A stretch of 64,000 nucleotides of DNA from an uncultured Paraprevotella sp. (GCA_944321365.1 CALULA010000002.1:248001-312000), one strand, 5' to 3'. Counted from the first letter of the stretch, positions 53,968-63,422 are shown. Numbers and translations: made by a program. The notes: generated by a model from the letters alone, not told the origin.

Positions 53968-54077
53968 TTGTGCGCACAAACGCCGGCGGTTATGCGCACG
54001 ACTGCATCCGTTTGTGCGCACAAAAATGCGCGGTCTTGCGCACAAACGTCCGTGGTGGTGCGCATATATGTGTTTTG
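53968..54077 (+). repeat. 22-bp-period palindromic array, locus 6 (5 units)
   Basis: Core TGCG positions 53971, 53993, 54015, 54037 and 54059 are all exactly 22 nt apart. Units 1 and 3 contain the perfect 14-bp palindrome TTTGTGCGCACAAA (53967-53980 and 54011-54024), 44 nt apart. Units 2, 4 and 5 are TATGCGCACG, CTTGCGCACA and GGTGCGCATA. The array fills the gap between the two glycan transcription units. The remainder of 53786-54206 shows no gene. Confidence 0.9.
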
Positions 54078-54206
54078 CGATGAATATCAATGAATTGCAT
54101 GTTTCGCTCCATTTCGTTGTCCTGTTTCCTGTATTGTAAGGATTTCTGCAAATTCCGGACACGGTGATGCAGGTTTCCCGCCTACGGAGATGCGGCCGGA
54201 CAGGCC

Positions 54207-55073
54207 CTACGGACGGGCGATGGCCCCGTTGGCCTGTGCCACCAGGCGGTTGACTTCCTCCATCCTGTCGTGATACATGTCGTAGAGCAGGCAGCTGTTC
54301 CGCTGGTATTGCTGGGTGGTGAAGCGGTTGTTGTAGAGCCGCATGCCTCCGGCACTGAGCGAGTGGAAGCGGGCGTCGTACCAGCCCACCTGCAGGCCGC
54401 AGAGCCATGCCCGCAGGCACAGTTCATAGTCGTCATACTGGAACGGGGCGAGGCGGCGTTCGATGTGCTTCAGTTTTTCCTTGTACAGCCCGGCGTTGAG
54501 CCACATGGGCGCGCGGTTCACGGCGGGCACGAACTCGAACGGACCTGAGGGCCGCCGCACGGTGTTCTTCACCGTATGGTCGGCGAGCTGCACGTCCATG
54601 CCTCCGCGTCCGCCGAGGATGGCCAGCTGCGGGTGCTGCCTGAAGTGGGCCAGGGCCTCGTCTATCCATGCCAGACTGTCGAAGTCGTCATCGTCCTGCA
54701 GCAGGGCGATGTACTGTCCGTTGGCCAGCCGGATGGTGCGGTCGTACATGATGTTCTCATAGAGGTCGTTGGAGCGGATCAGGAACTCGTTGGCCCCGCC
54801 CTCCGCTACGAGCCGGGCCAGCCGGCGGGTGTGGCCGACGGACGAGCCGTCGTCGATGACGATGATTTCCAGTGCGCGTCTGGCCCGTAGCTTGCGCACC
54901 ACGTGGGCCACCTGTGCGCTTTTGTTGTGCGACTGTATGATGACCGTCACTTCCGGGTGGTCGTCATATCCTTTCGCTTTCCACGCCTCGTAGGATTTTC
55001 CGTTCTTCGTATAACCGGCACGTTTCTGTAGGGCGAGCCGGATGTTGCTGAGCAGCAGTTCTATGGTTTTCAT
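54207..55073 (-). CDS. Glycosyltransferase family 2
   Basis: GT-A sugar transferase of 288 residues. It opens with an unusual 40-residue leader, then VTVIIQSHNKSAQVAHVVRK, IIVIDDGSSVGHTRRL, and the metal motif ALLQDDDDFDSLAWIDEAL near residue 124. It is the third gene of the upstream glycan operon, 37 nt after the flippase. A terminal or internal unit of the surface polysaccharide is its likely product; specificity unknown. Confidence 0.9.
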   Translation of the reverse strand: MKTIELLLSNIRLALQKRAGYTKNGKSYEAWKAKGYDDHPEVTVIIQSHNKSAQVAHVVRKLRARRALEIIVIDDGSSVGHTRRLARLVAEGGANEFLIRSNDLYENIMYDRTIRLANGQYIALLQDDDDFDSLAWIDEALAHFRQHPQLAILGGRGGMDVQLADHTVKNTVRRPSGPFEFVPAVNRAPMWLNAGLYKEKLKHIERRLAPFQYDDYELCLRAWLCGLQVGWYDARFHSLSAGGMRLYNNRFTTQQYQRNSCLLYDMYHDRMEEVNRLVAQANGAIARP

Positions 55074-55110
55074 TCTGTGTGATGTTTGTTTTTGGTCATG
55101 TTGTGTAGAG

Positions 55111-56598
55111 TCAGGCGTGCGGCCTTTTCCGGTATTTCTGCAGCAGGAAGTCCGTGCACTCCCTGAACGTGGCCGAGCCGCACAGCCACATCAGTACGGC
55201 ATAGAGCAGTACGGCGGTGATGATTTTCAGCGGCAGCAGCAGGTAGATGTTGTCGACGGGCGAGGTGATGAGGGCCGTCGCTGCCATGGTGACGGCAGCT
55301 ATGGCCGCGTAGGGCAGCAGGTCTGCCAATGCCTCCCGCAGGCGCAGACCGATCTCACGGTGCACGAAGTAGAACCACACGGCCAGCCCCAGGAAGCTGA
55401 TGGCCGTGTAGACGCACACCATGGCGCGGATGCCGTAGGGCCAGGAGAAGAACACGGCGCAGATTTGCGCCACGCCCAAGCCCATCGTGTTCCACAGCAC
55501 CAGGTCGGAACGCTCTTTGGTAATGACCAGGTTGGTGCAGAGGAACTGCAGCGGAAGGGCCGTTGCCCCGACGCACAGTATCTGCATCAGCGGCACACAG
55601 GGCAGCCACTTTTCCGTCACTGCCACGATGACCAGCTCGCGGGCTATGAGAGCCAGTCCGAAAAGGGCGGGAAAGGTCATGAATGCGTTGAAGCGTAGCA
55701 TCTTGCGGAACACACGCTTGTGGCGTTCGCGCTCCGTCTCCACGTTGCGCAGTACGGGCTGCGCCACGTCTCTTATCGTACCGAGCACCATCGTGCTCAC
55801 CATGACGGTCCATTTGCTGGCCTGATTGTAGAGTCCCACGTCGCTTACGGCGTAGAAGCGTCCCAGCATGACGGACAGGATATTGTTGTTGATATTGGTG
55901 CAGATGTCGGTGGCCAGCATCTTGCTGCTGAAACCGAACATCTCCTTCAGGGGCCGGAACGACACCGGCAGTGTGGGACGCCAGTGGGAGAAGTGCCAGA
56001 AGAGGATGGTGTTGCAGGTGGTGAAGGCCACTCCCTGAACGGCCAGCCCCCAGTAGGCATAGCCCGTCAGTGCCATGGCTACGCCGATGGAGTTGGAGGT
56101 GGTGAGGCTGACGATGGTGATGATGGCTTTCTGCTTCACCTGCAGGGTGCGGAAAAGGTAGGCATAGTGCGCCGTGCCCAGACTGGCGATGACGAAGCCC
56201 AGGAAGGAGAAGCGCGCCAGCGGGGTCAGTTCAGACAGGTCGTAGCCGGCGGCTGCGTCGGACTGCTGGTAGAATGCCGTAATCAGCGGGGCCAGGAAAA
56301 AGAGCAGCAGGTAGATGGCACTGCCGGTGATGACATTGAACCAGAACACGGCGTTGTAGTCCTCATGCACAATCTCCCGCCGGTTGGCCAGTGCCGTGCG
56401 GAAACCGCTGTCCTGCAGCACGGCGGCAATCTGCGAGAACACGGTCAGCAGTCCCACCATGCCGTAGTCGGCCGGTGAGAGCAGCCGGGCCAGGAAGATG
56501 CCGAAGCCCGTGCCCAGTATGAGCTGTGCGCCGTTGCTGATACTGCCCCAAAGCAGCCCTCTGGCGGTCTTTTCCTTGAGATTTCTGTCTTCTGGCAT
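55111..56598 (-). CDS. Polysaccharide flippase (Wzx/MOP superfamily)
   Basis: Inner-membrane transporter of 495 residues with about 14 hydrophobic helices, moving lipid-linked oligosaccharide from the cytoplasmic to the periplasmic face. It begins with a short cytoplasmic KEKTARGLLWGSISNGAQLI, then the family-typical ARLLSPADYGMVGLLTVFSQ near residue 37. It stands between glycosyltransferases in one operon (14 nt after, 37 nt before), which fits a role in capsule or O-antigen export. Confidence 0.92.
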   Translation of the reverse strand: MPEDRNLKEKTARGLLWGSISNGAQLILGTGFGIFLARLLSPADYGMVGLLTVFSQIAAVLQDSGFRTALANRREIVHEDYNAVFWFNVITGSAIYLLLFFLAPLITAFYQQSDAAAGYDLSELTPLARFSFLGFVIASLGTAHYAYLFRTLQVKQKAIITIVSLTTSNSIGVAMALTGYAYWGLAVQGVAFTTCNTILFWHFSHWRPTLPVSFRPLKEMFGFSSKMLATDICTNINNNILSVMLGRFYAVSDVGLYNQASKWTVMVSTMVLGTIRDVAQPVLRNVETERERHKRVFRKMLRFNAFMTFPALFGLALIARELVIVAVTEKWLPCVPLMQILCVGATALPLQFLCTNLVITKERSDLVLWNTMGLGVAQICAVFFSWPYGIRAMVCVYTAISFLGLAVWFYFVHREIGLRLREALADLLPYAAIAAVTMAATALITSPVDNIYLLLPLKIITAVLLYAVLMWLCGSATFRECTDFLLQKYRKRPHA

Positions 56599-56612
56599 GA
56601 GTGGGTCGCAGT

Positions 56613-57614
56613 CTATTTTAGTTTTCCTTTCAGCAGGACGGTCAGGTCGTAGACTCTTTTCCGCAGTCCGGTGTGCGGTATGCCGCAGTAAATCTCTGCT
56701 TTCTTCCAGAATGTTTGTTCGTCACGGATACCTCCGTCACGCTCCAGCAGGCGGTACAGGTAGCGCAGGCCGAACTTCTTCTCGGCAGGCAGGTGCCATA
56801 CGGCCAGCTGTTCATCGCCCGGCACCACGTTGTTGAAGTGCCGGTTGGTCCACATCCGTTTCACATAGTTGTTGGCCGTGCTGTTGCGCAGATGCAGCCG
56901 TTCGGCCAGCACGCTGAGGAAGTGCGCCTCCTCGTGCAGCCGTGCCTGGCCTTGCGGGCGGCTGAAGTTGAAATCCCTCAGTGCGGGGAATGCCCGGTTG
57001 ATGGCCGCCACCGCGTCGCCGCGCAGGGCGATGAACTCCCCGCCGTAGTAGCGGATGGGGCTGGAAGGCTGTGCACCGTAGCAGGCGGCATACACCTCAT
57101 CCATCTGCGCCTGTGTGGTGCCGTTGATGGTGAAGTCCTGTGCGTAGTTCATGTCATAGAGCGCACTGCCCTCCGCGCGGACGCTGCGGAACAGGCCGTC
57201 CAGCGGCTTGCGGCAGAGGCAGTCGGCGTCGCACACCAGCAGCGTGTCGTCCGCCGTCATGCGTTGTTCCATGGCCTGCAGGATGTCGTACAGGTAGAAC
57301 TGGTTCATCCACGCCTTGTACCAGTCCTTGGGCGGGCGGCTGCGGTAGGGGACGGTGCACACCTCCGTGCCCGTCCGGCGGAACAGTGCCGTGAGGAACG
57401 GCGGAAGTGCCGCTGCCTCCAGGTTGGTGAAGAACAGCAGCCGGGCCTGGGGATTGTAGTGACGGAACGTCGTGAAGAACGGCACCTGTATCTGCATGTA
57501 GACGGATTGCAGCAGTGCCGAGTCGCCCCGTCCGCCCGCCTGCGGGTAGAAGCTGGCCTCTTCGTGCGACTCACGGTAGAACCAGGTGACGATGTAGTCT
57601 TGCCCTTGTGTCAT
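56613..57614 (-). CDS. Putative glycosyltransferase (GT-A-like)
   Basis: Protein of 333 residues beginning MTQGQDYIVTWFYRES. The sequence LLVCDADCLCRKPL near residue 126 looks like a DxD donor/metal motif, and IRYYGGEFIALRGDAV near 187 fits the acceptor side of GT-A enzymes. No close family is recognised with certainty. It is the first gene of the flippase operon and probably elongates the same glycan. Its promoter region (57615-57660) lacks a good consensus. Confidence 0.72.
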   Translation of the reverse strand: MTQGQDYIVTWFYRESHEEASFYPQAGGRGDSALLQSVYMQIQVPFFTTFRHYNPQARLLFFTNLEAAALPPFLTALFRRTGTEVCTVPYRSRPPKDWYKAWMNQFYLYDILQAMEQRMTADDTLLVCDADCLCRKPLDGLFRSVRAEGSALYDMNYAQDFTINGTTQAQMDEVYAACYGAQPSSPIRYYGGEFIALRGDAVAAINRAFPALRDFNFSRPQGQARLHEEAHFLSVLAERLHLRNSTANNYVKRMWTNRHFNNVVPGDEQLAVWHLPAEKKFGLRYLYRLLERDGGIRDEQTFWKKAEIYCGIPHTGLRKRVYDLTVLLKGKLK

Positions 57615-57942
57615 ATTTTTGGGGTATTCGTTCAGATTGGACGGCTAAGATAAGCTTTTATTTGCGGATAATGAAGCGGAACGGTGCAGAATGTTCAAAT
57701 AAAATGCTTTTTCTCTGTGAGACGCCGGTCCGGATTTTGTTTCCCTCCGGGCTGTTTAAGGTATGGTCTGATGAGGTCGGCCCGTATTCTTTTCTTTGCG
57801 TCCATGTGGGGTTGAGCTGATATTTTGATAGGGAAACATGCCAATCGGACGTCTATTGTATGGTAGAATCATATTCTTTCAGGCGAATTTAAGGGATATA
57901 AAATTATTTATTTTATCTTTGTAATCGGCTTCCTAATAGAAA
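57615..57942. other. Divergent intergenic region between glycan operon and PUL sigma gene
   Basis: This 328-nt AT-rich gap holds the sigma promoter near 57914. A short AT-rich stretch beside the glycan operon may contain its promoter. I see no gene and no 22-bp array. Confidence 0.5.
57914..57921 (+). promoter_or_regulatory. -7 box of the PUL ECF sigma gene
   Basis: TATCTTTG, 22 nt before the start codon; the best -33 (ATTT at 57887-57890) is one to three bases too far. Confidence 0.6.
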
Positions 57943-58563
57943 ATGTTCATGAACACAGCAGATGACGATTTGGTTGCTCGCATCAAAGCGGGGCATTTAA
58001 AGGCTTTCGAGAAAGTCTTTAAGGACTATTATGCCCTGATGTGCAGTGTGGCGATGGACTATGTAAGCGACTCGACCGTGTGTCAGACGCTGACGGAAGA
58101 CGTGTTGTTGAATTTGTGGGAAAAGCGTGAGGGGCTGGTGATTACTTCTTCTTTGCGGGCTTATCTCCTACGGGCTGTACGGAACAAGTGTATTGACCAT
58201 TTGCGGACCAACCGGCAGGCTTCTGCTGTGCTGGGCTATTATGAATCGATGGAGGCCAAGTTCGGTTATACCATAGCTGATGAAAAAGATCTGTTTGAGA
58301 AATTGATTTCCGATGAGTTGTCCGATTTGCTGGAACAAGCCATAGATGAAATGCCGGAAGAACGGCGGAACGTGTTTGTCATGGTGCGCATGGAGAATAA
58401 GACTTATCAGGAAGCGGCAGACGCATTGCATATTTCAGTGAATACGGTGAAGTATCATTTAAAAAAAGCGCATGCGGAATTGCAGGAAAAGTTGAGAACT
58501 TACATTTTGTTACAAATTATATCTTTTATGTTTCTTTTAGCCCTGTTGGAAGATCTGTGTTGA
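57943..58563 (+). CDS. ECF-type RNA polymerase sigma factor (SusCD-associated)
   Basis: Alternative sigma factor of 206 residues. Region 2 lies around 28-90 (CQTLTEDVLLNLWEKREGL, RAYLLRAVRNKCIDHLRT). Region 4 lies around 135-185, with helix-turn-helix NKTYQEAADALHISVNTVKY. It ends with a hydrophobic tail (about 188-203: LLQIISFMFLLALLEDL) seen in many Bacteroidota ECF proteins. Together with the FecR and STN-SusC genes it forms the classic trans-envelope signalling circuit of a polysaccharide-utilisation locus. A terminator separates it from fecR. Confidence 0.93.
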   Translation: MFMNTADDDLVARIKAGHLKAFEKVFKDYYALMCSVAMDYVSDSTVCQTLTEDVLLNLWEKREGLVITSSLRAYLLRAVRNKCIDHLRTNRQASAVLGYYESMEAKFGYTIADEKDLFEKLISDELSDLLEQAIDEMPEERRNVFVMVRMENKTYQEAADALHISVNTVKYHLKKAHAELQEKLRTYILLQIISFMFLLALLEDLC

Positions 58564-58628
58564 GGGGGCGGGTGTGGAATGTATTAGCATCTTGAAATTT
58601 CGAATCGTAAGTGTTTCCTTGTCTTGTC

Positions 58629-58660
58629 AAGCCGTTTTGTTCTTTTTTGCGGCTTTTTTA
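58629..58660 (+). terminator. Rho-independent terminator between sigma and fecR genes
   Basis: AAGCCG (58629-58634) pairs with CGGCTT (58650-58655), followed by T5. It would let the sigma gene and the fecR-susCD unit be expressed separately or attenuate read-through. Confidence 0.72.
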
Positions 58661-58738
58661 AAAATAAATAAATTATTTCCGCTTTTTTACTACCTGATTT
58701 ATCCTTTTGTTTCGTCTTAATAAGAAAAAGGCATCAAA

Positions 58739-59833
58739 GTGGAAACAGACAAAGATATTGATTCGCTTATGGAAGAAGACTTCCTGAAAGGATTGTCGCC
58801 AGACCGTAAGGAGATTTTGCGTCGGTGGGTGGAGGCCGACGAAGAGCATCGTAAGTATTACGAACGTCGTATCCTATTATATAGGTGGTTGAGAATACAA
58901 AGTCGGATTCCTTTGTTTGATAAGGAGCAGAGAAAGGCTTATCGCCGCTTTTTATCTCGTGCGTATGGAAGTGGAATCCGCCGGCCGGTAACGGTGAGAA
59001 TGGGAAGAAAGAAATGGCTTTCTGTGGCAGCTGTATTGTTGTTGGCTTTGGGGAGTGGAGTGTTGATATGGCATCAGACGGGTGATGAGCAAGAGCTGCA
59101 ACAATCCTGTTCGTCATCTCGGACGATAACGGTGCCGGAGGGGGTAAAGTATCGGATGATGCTGGCCGATGGCTCTCATGTGTGGCTGAATTCAGGAAGC
59201 AGTCTGACTCTGAGTGCCGGATTCGGGCAGGAAAACCGTGACCTGCGGTTGGAAGGCGAGGCCTTGTTTGAAGTAACGAAGAACAAACAGCTTCCTTTTG
59301 TCATTCGTTCGGGTGACATTTATGTCAGGGTAACCGGGACGGTCTTTAATTTCAAAGCCTATTCCAAGGAGCGGTTCGCTAAGATTACCTTATTGCAAGG
59401 AAGTCTGAATGTTTCCAAGGAGCATGATGCAATGTCGCATAGTGTCACATTGCGTCCGAATGAACAAGTGCTGGTAGATCGCTATGATGATGTGTTGGAA
59501 AAGAAAGAAGTCGAAGCGGCTGCTGATGTGGAATGGGCCAATGTCGGAGGTGGCAGTGATACGGAAGACCATAAGGGAGCAGACATGGAGGATGTGGACC
59601 GGCAGGAAAGTGATGCCTTGTTCTTCGATGAGGTGTCTATGGCAGAAATCATCCGTCGGCTGGAAAATGTTTTTCATGTCTATATAAAGGTAGATTATCC
59701 TGAGTTGCTTCAGAAAAAATATTATGGAGACTTTAGAGGAAAAAGAGACGTGTTCGACATATTGGACGTGATAGTGCGTGGCGAATCCGTGACTTATCAG
59801 ATTAAGGGAGATACGATATTTATTACCGAATAA
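58739..59833 (+). CDS. FecR-family anti-sigma factor
   Basis: Inner-membrane regulator of 364 residues. The cytoplasmic part (about 1-85) binds the ECF factor. One membrane helix is at about 98-118 (KWLSVAAVLLLALGSGVLIW). The periplasmic FecR domain (ITVPEGVKYRMMLADGSHVW near 131, RLEGEALFEVTKN near 166) reads the state of the SusC signalling domain. A C-terminal STN-like DUF4974 segment follows (DEVSMAEIIRRLENVFHVYI). The start is a GTG at 58739 behind AAAAAGG; an ATG at 58769 is possible. It is 28 nt before the susC-like gene, so co-transcribed. Confidence 0.92.
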   Translation: METDKDIDSLMEEDFLKGLSPDRKEILRRWVEADEEHRKYYERRILLYRWLRIQSRIPLFDKEQRKAYRRFLSRAYGSGIRRPVTVRMGRKKWLSVAAVLLLALGSGVLIWHQTGDEQELQQSCSSSRTITVPEGVKYRMMLADGSHVWLNSGSSLTLSAGFGQENRDLRLEGEALFEVTKNKQLPFVIRSGDIYVRVTGTVFNFKAYSKERFAKITLLQGSLNVSKEHDAMSHSVTLRPNEQVLVDRYDDVLEKKEVEAAADVEWANVGGGSDTEDHKGADMEDVDRQESDALFFDEVSMAEIIRRLENVFHVYIKVDYPELLQKKYYGDFRGKRDVFDILDVIVRGESVTYQIKGDTIFITE

Positions 59834-59861
59834 TCATTAATAATCATAGTAAATCAAAGAA

Positions 59862-62800
59862 ATGTTTAACATTGAACGTAGAAAGCTGTTGCAGGGAGTT
59901 CTGATGTTGAGCCTGATTTGCAGTCCGGGATCAGTTTGGGGACAGCATGGTACTGTGACGCTGAACCTGAATAACGTGACGGTCAAGGAGGCTTTGGAAC
60001 AAATGAATTCGCAGGCATCTTACTCTTTGTGGCTGAATGTGGAGGAGGTGGATTTGTCCCGTAAGGTTAGTCTTAATGTAAAGAACGGGACAGTAGATGA
60101 GGTATTGGCACAAATATTGAAAGGCCAGCCTTTGAGGTATGAAGTGAAGGATAACACGATAAGCATTTTTCCTGCCGGAGAAGATGACACGGTTAAAAAG
60201 AAAAAGGTAGAAGGAGTGGTGCTGGACGACCTCGGAGAGCCGCTTCCCGGTGCTTCTGTGCGTTGCAAGGAGCATCCGGACGTAGTCTGTATTACGGATA
60301 TGGACGGTAAATTCTCTCTGAATATGCCGGAAGACAGTAGATATCTGCAGTTTTCGTTCATCGGAATGGCTTCACAGGAGCTGCCTGTAAAAAGCGGACC
60401 GATGAAAGTCGTGATGACCGATAAGGAGAAGCAACTGGATGAGGTCGTGGTGACCGGTTATCAGAAAATCGACCGTAAGCTGTTCACCGGTGCGGCTGCG
60501 CGCATTTCCGGTGAGGAAGCCAAGGTGGACGGTGTCGGTGATGTGAGCCAGATGTTGCAAGGTAAAGCCGCCGGAGTCGGCGTCCAGTCGGTGTCCGGAA
60601 CATTCGGTGCCGCACCTAAGATCCGTGTGCGCGGTGCTTCTTCTATTTATGGAAACCAGACACCGCTCTGGGTGGTGGACGGCGTGGTGCTGGAAGATGT
60701 GGTGGAAATCTCAGCCGATGACCTCTCTTCGGGTAATGCCGCTACGCTGATCAGCTCCGCTGTAGCCGGGCTGAACCCGGATGACATTGATAACTTCCAG
60801 ATATTGAAAGATGCGTCGGCCACGGCATTGTACGGTGCACGTGCCATGAACGGCGTGATTGTGGTGAACACCAAGAAAGGAAAGCAAGGACATGCCAGCA
60901 TCAGCTATACGGGAGAGTTCACGGTGCGTACGCGTCCCTCTTACCGGCAGTACAATATTATGAATTCCAAAGACCAGATGTCCGTGCTGATGGAGCTGGA
61001 AAACAAGGGATGGTTCAACCATTCGCAGATGGCGCGTACGGATAACGGCGGTGTCTATTACCTGATGAACGACCTGATTTACCGTGGCGAACTGATGAAC
61101 ACGGAATCGGCCCGTCTGGCTTATCTGCAGAAAGCCGAGATGCGGAATACCAACTGGTTCAAGGAACTGTTCCGTTCCACCATCCAGAGCAACAACTCTG
61201 TGAGCATCTCTTCGGGCACGGACCGCAGCCGCTATTATGTGTCCATGAGTTTCCTGGACGACCCAGGCTGGAGCGTGTCGGACAAGGTGCGTCGTTATAC
61301 GGCCAATGTAAACGCCTCGTATGATATCAGCAAGTGGCTGACGCTGGGCGTGAGTGTAAATGGGTCTGTGCGTAACCAGCGTGCGCCGGGGACACTGGAC
61401 CGTACGGCAGATCCCGTGAGCGGAGAATATTCACGCGACTTCGACATCAACCCGTTCAGCTATGCGCTCAATACGAGCCGTACAATGAGTCCGGACGAGA
61501 CGTATATCATGAATTATGCGCCGTTCAACATCCTGGACGAGTCCAGGAACAATTACATCGACCTGGACATGACCGACATGAAGTACCAGATGGAACTGAC
61601 CTACAAGCCGGTCAAAGGATTGGACCTGAGTGCCATCGGTGCGTTCCGTTACGTGAAGTCCACTCAGGAACACAAGATTATGGGCAATTCCAACCTGGCC
61701 ATGGCCTACCGTGCGGCGGGCGATGCCACCATCCGCGAGAAGAACAAGTTCCTCTATCGTGACCCGGACAATCCGGATGCCGTGCCGGAGGTCGTCATGC
61801 CCAAGGGCGGATTCTATAATACGACAAACAACATACTGAAGAGTTATTATTTCCGTGTGTCGGGCAACTACAACCGTCTCATAGCCAATGAACATCCGTT
61901 TAACATCATGGCAGGCTCGGAAGTGAAGTCGGCCGACCGTCAGTCCGGATTCAACAACGGCTATGGTTTCCAGTGGGACCGGGGCGGTACTCCGTTCGTG
62001 GATTACCGGGTGATCCAGCAATTGTTGTTGGGAGGCAATAATTATTATGGTCTGTCACAGTATTATGACCGCTTTGTGGCGTTCTTCGCCACCGGCAGCT
62101 TCTCGTATAAGGGGCGTTATACTTTCAATTTGACGGGCCGTATGGACGGCTCCAACCGGTTGGGACGCTCCCGTGATGCCCGTTGGCTGCCTACCTGGAA
62201 TGTGTCCGGGTCATGGAATGTGCTGGAGGAGGAGTTCATGAAGAGCCAGAATGTGATTTCTACGCTGTCGCTTCGTGCCACTTACGGTCTGACAGCCACC
62301 ATGGGACCTGCAGACAATGCGCTGGCCGTGTTCCGCAACACCACGACTTACCGTGGAGATGACGGCTATCAGGAATCTCAGATTTATATCGAGTCCTTGC
62401 AGAATAAGGACCTGACATGGGAAAAGCAGTATGAGTTCAATTTCGGCTTCGACCTGGGAGTCTTGCGCAACCGCATCAGTCTGAGCTCGGATATTTACAG
62501 CCGTCGCGGTTTCGACCTGATCGGTATGATCCGCACCAGCGGAATGGGCGGACAGAAGTGGAAATATGCCAACTACGCTGATATGAAGTCGTGGGGCGTG
62601 GAGTTCACGCTCAATACGAAGAACATCCAGCGCAAGGATTTCTCATGGACTTCGAATCTGACGTTCGCCTATAATCATAATGAGGTTACGAATCTGGAGT
62701 CTACTTCCAGCATTTTCGAACTGATGATGGCCGAGGGTGCGCCGCTGGAAGGTTATCCTGTGAGAGGACTTTTCTCTTTGCAATACAAAGGACTGACCCA

Positions 62801-63422
62801 TGAAGGTATCCCGCAGTTCATCAATGAGAGCGGTGAACTGACTTCCACCGACATTAATTTCCAAAGCACGGACTATACTTATTTGAAATATGAGGGCTCT
62901 GTAGACCCGACCGTGACCGGTGGATTCGATAACCAGTTCAAGTACAAGAACTGGACCCTGGGAATGTACTTCACTTTCCAGGCCGGAAACAAGGTGCGGC
63001 TGGATCCTGAGTTCTCGGCCTCGTATGGCGATTACAGCACGATGCCGAAGGACCTGAAGAACCGTTGGATGAAGCCGGGTGACGAGTATTATACCAATAT
63101 CCCGGCCATCCCGTCGTCCTACCAGTATGCGAATATCGAGAATCTGGATGTGGCTTACAATGCTTATAATTATTCCGATGTCCGTGTGGCCAACGGTGGT
63201 TTCTTCCGTCTGAAAGAACTCACGCTGTCGTACGACTTTGATGGCGAATGGATGAAGACTATCGGTATGAACCGTTTGCAGCTGCGTCTGGTGGCTTCCA
63301 ACCTGTGGCTCATCTATGCGGACAAGAAGCTGAACGGTCAGGACCCGGAGTTCTTCCAGAGCGGAGGTGTGTCCATGCCCTTGCCGCGCCAGCTGACTTT
63401 ATCAATACGAACCAGTTTTTAA
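59862..63422 (+). CDS. SusC/RagA-family TonB-dependent outer-membrane transporter with STN domain
   Basis: Outer-membrane nutrient importer of 1186 residues, longer than simple SusC because of its N-terminal signalling domain. In order: signal peptide, STN domain (VTLNLNNVTVKEALEQMNSQ, about 30-105), carboxypeptidase-like CarboxypepD_reg domain (about 119-185), TonB plug with DEVVVTGYQ near 193 and the plug-end motif TALYGARAMNGVIVVNTKKG near 322. A 22-strand barrel ends in QLTLSIRTSF. The STN domain marks it as the sensor for the ECF-FecR pair. Its substrate, likely a glycan or glycoprotein, is unknown. It precedes the SusD-like gene by 19 nt. Confidence 0.94.
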   Translation: MFNIERRKLLQGVLMLSLICSPGSVWGQHGTVTLNLNNVTVKEALEQMNSQASYSLWLNVEEVDLSRKVSLNVKNGTVDEVLAQILKGQPLRYEVKDNTISIFPAGEDDTVKKKKVEGVVLDDLGEPLPGASVRCKEHPDVVCITDMDGKFSLNMPEDSRYLQFSFIGMASQELPVKSGPMKVVMTDKEKQLDEVVVTGYQKIDRKLFTGAAARISGEEAKVDGVGDVSQMLQGKAAGVGVQSVSGTFGAAPKIRVRGASSIYGNQTPLWVVDGVVLEDVVEISADDLSSGNAATLISSAVAGLNPDDIDNFQILKDASATALYGARAMNGVIVVNTKKGKQGHASISYTGEFTVRTRPSYRQYNIMNSKDQMSVLMELENKGWFNHSQMARTDNGGVYYLMNDLIYRGELMNTESARLAYLQKAEMRNTNWFKELFRSTIQSNNSVSISSGTDRSRYYVSMSFLDDPGWSVSDKVRRYTANVNASYDISKWLTLGVSVNGSVRNQRAPGTLDRTADPVSGEYSRDFDINPFSYALNTSRTMSPDETYIMNYAPFNILDESRNNYIDLDMTDMKYQMELTYKPVKGLDLSAIGAFRYVKSTQEHKIMGNSNLAMAYRAAGDATIREKNKFLYRDPDNPDAVPEVVMPKGGFYNTTNNILKSYYFRVSGNYNRLIANEHPFNIMAGSEVKSADRQSGFNNGYGFQWDRGGTPFVDYRVIQQLLLGGNNYYGLSQYYDRFVAFFATGSFSYKGRYTFNLTGRMDGSNRLGRSRDARWLPTWNVSGSWNVLEEEFMKSQNVISTLSLRATYGLTATMGPADNALAVFRNTTTYRGDDGYQESQIYIESLQNKDLTWEKQYEFNFGFDLGVLRNRISLSSDIYSRRGFDLIGMIRTSGMGGQKWKYANYADMKSWGVEFTLNTKNIQRKDFSWTSNLTFAYNHNEVTNLESTSSIFELMMAEGAPLEGYPVRGLFSLQYKGLTHEGIPQFINESGELTSTDINFQSTDYTYLKYEGSVDPTVTGGFDNQFKYKNWTLGMYFTFQAGNKVRLDPEFSASYGDYSTMPKDLKNRWMKPGDEYYTNIPAIPSSYQYANIENLDVAYNAYNYSDVRVANGGFFRLKELTLSYDFDGEWMKTIGMNRLQLRLVASNLWLIYADKKLNGQDPEFFQSGGVSMPLPRQLTLSIRTSF

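Noticed and set aside
53968..54077. CRISPR reading of the 22-bp arrays
   Set aside because: Repeat cores are about 10-14 nt and spacers about 8-12 nt, both far shorter than CRISPR, and no cas genes are present.
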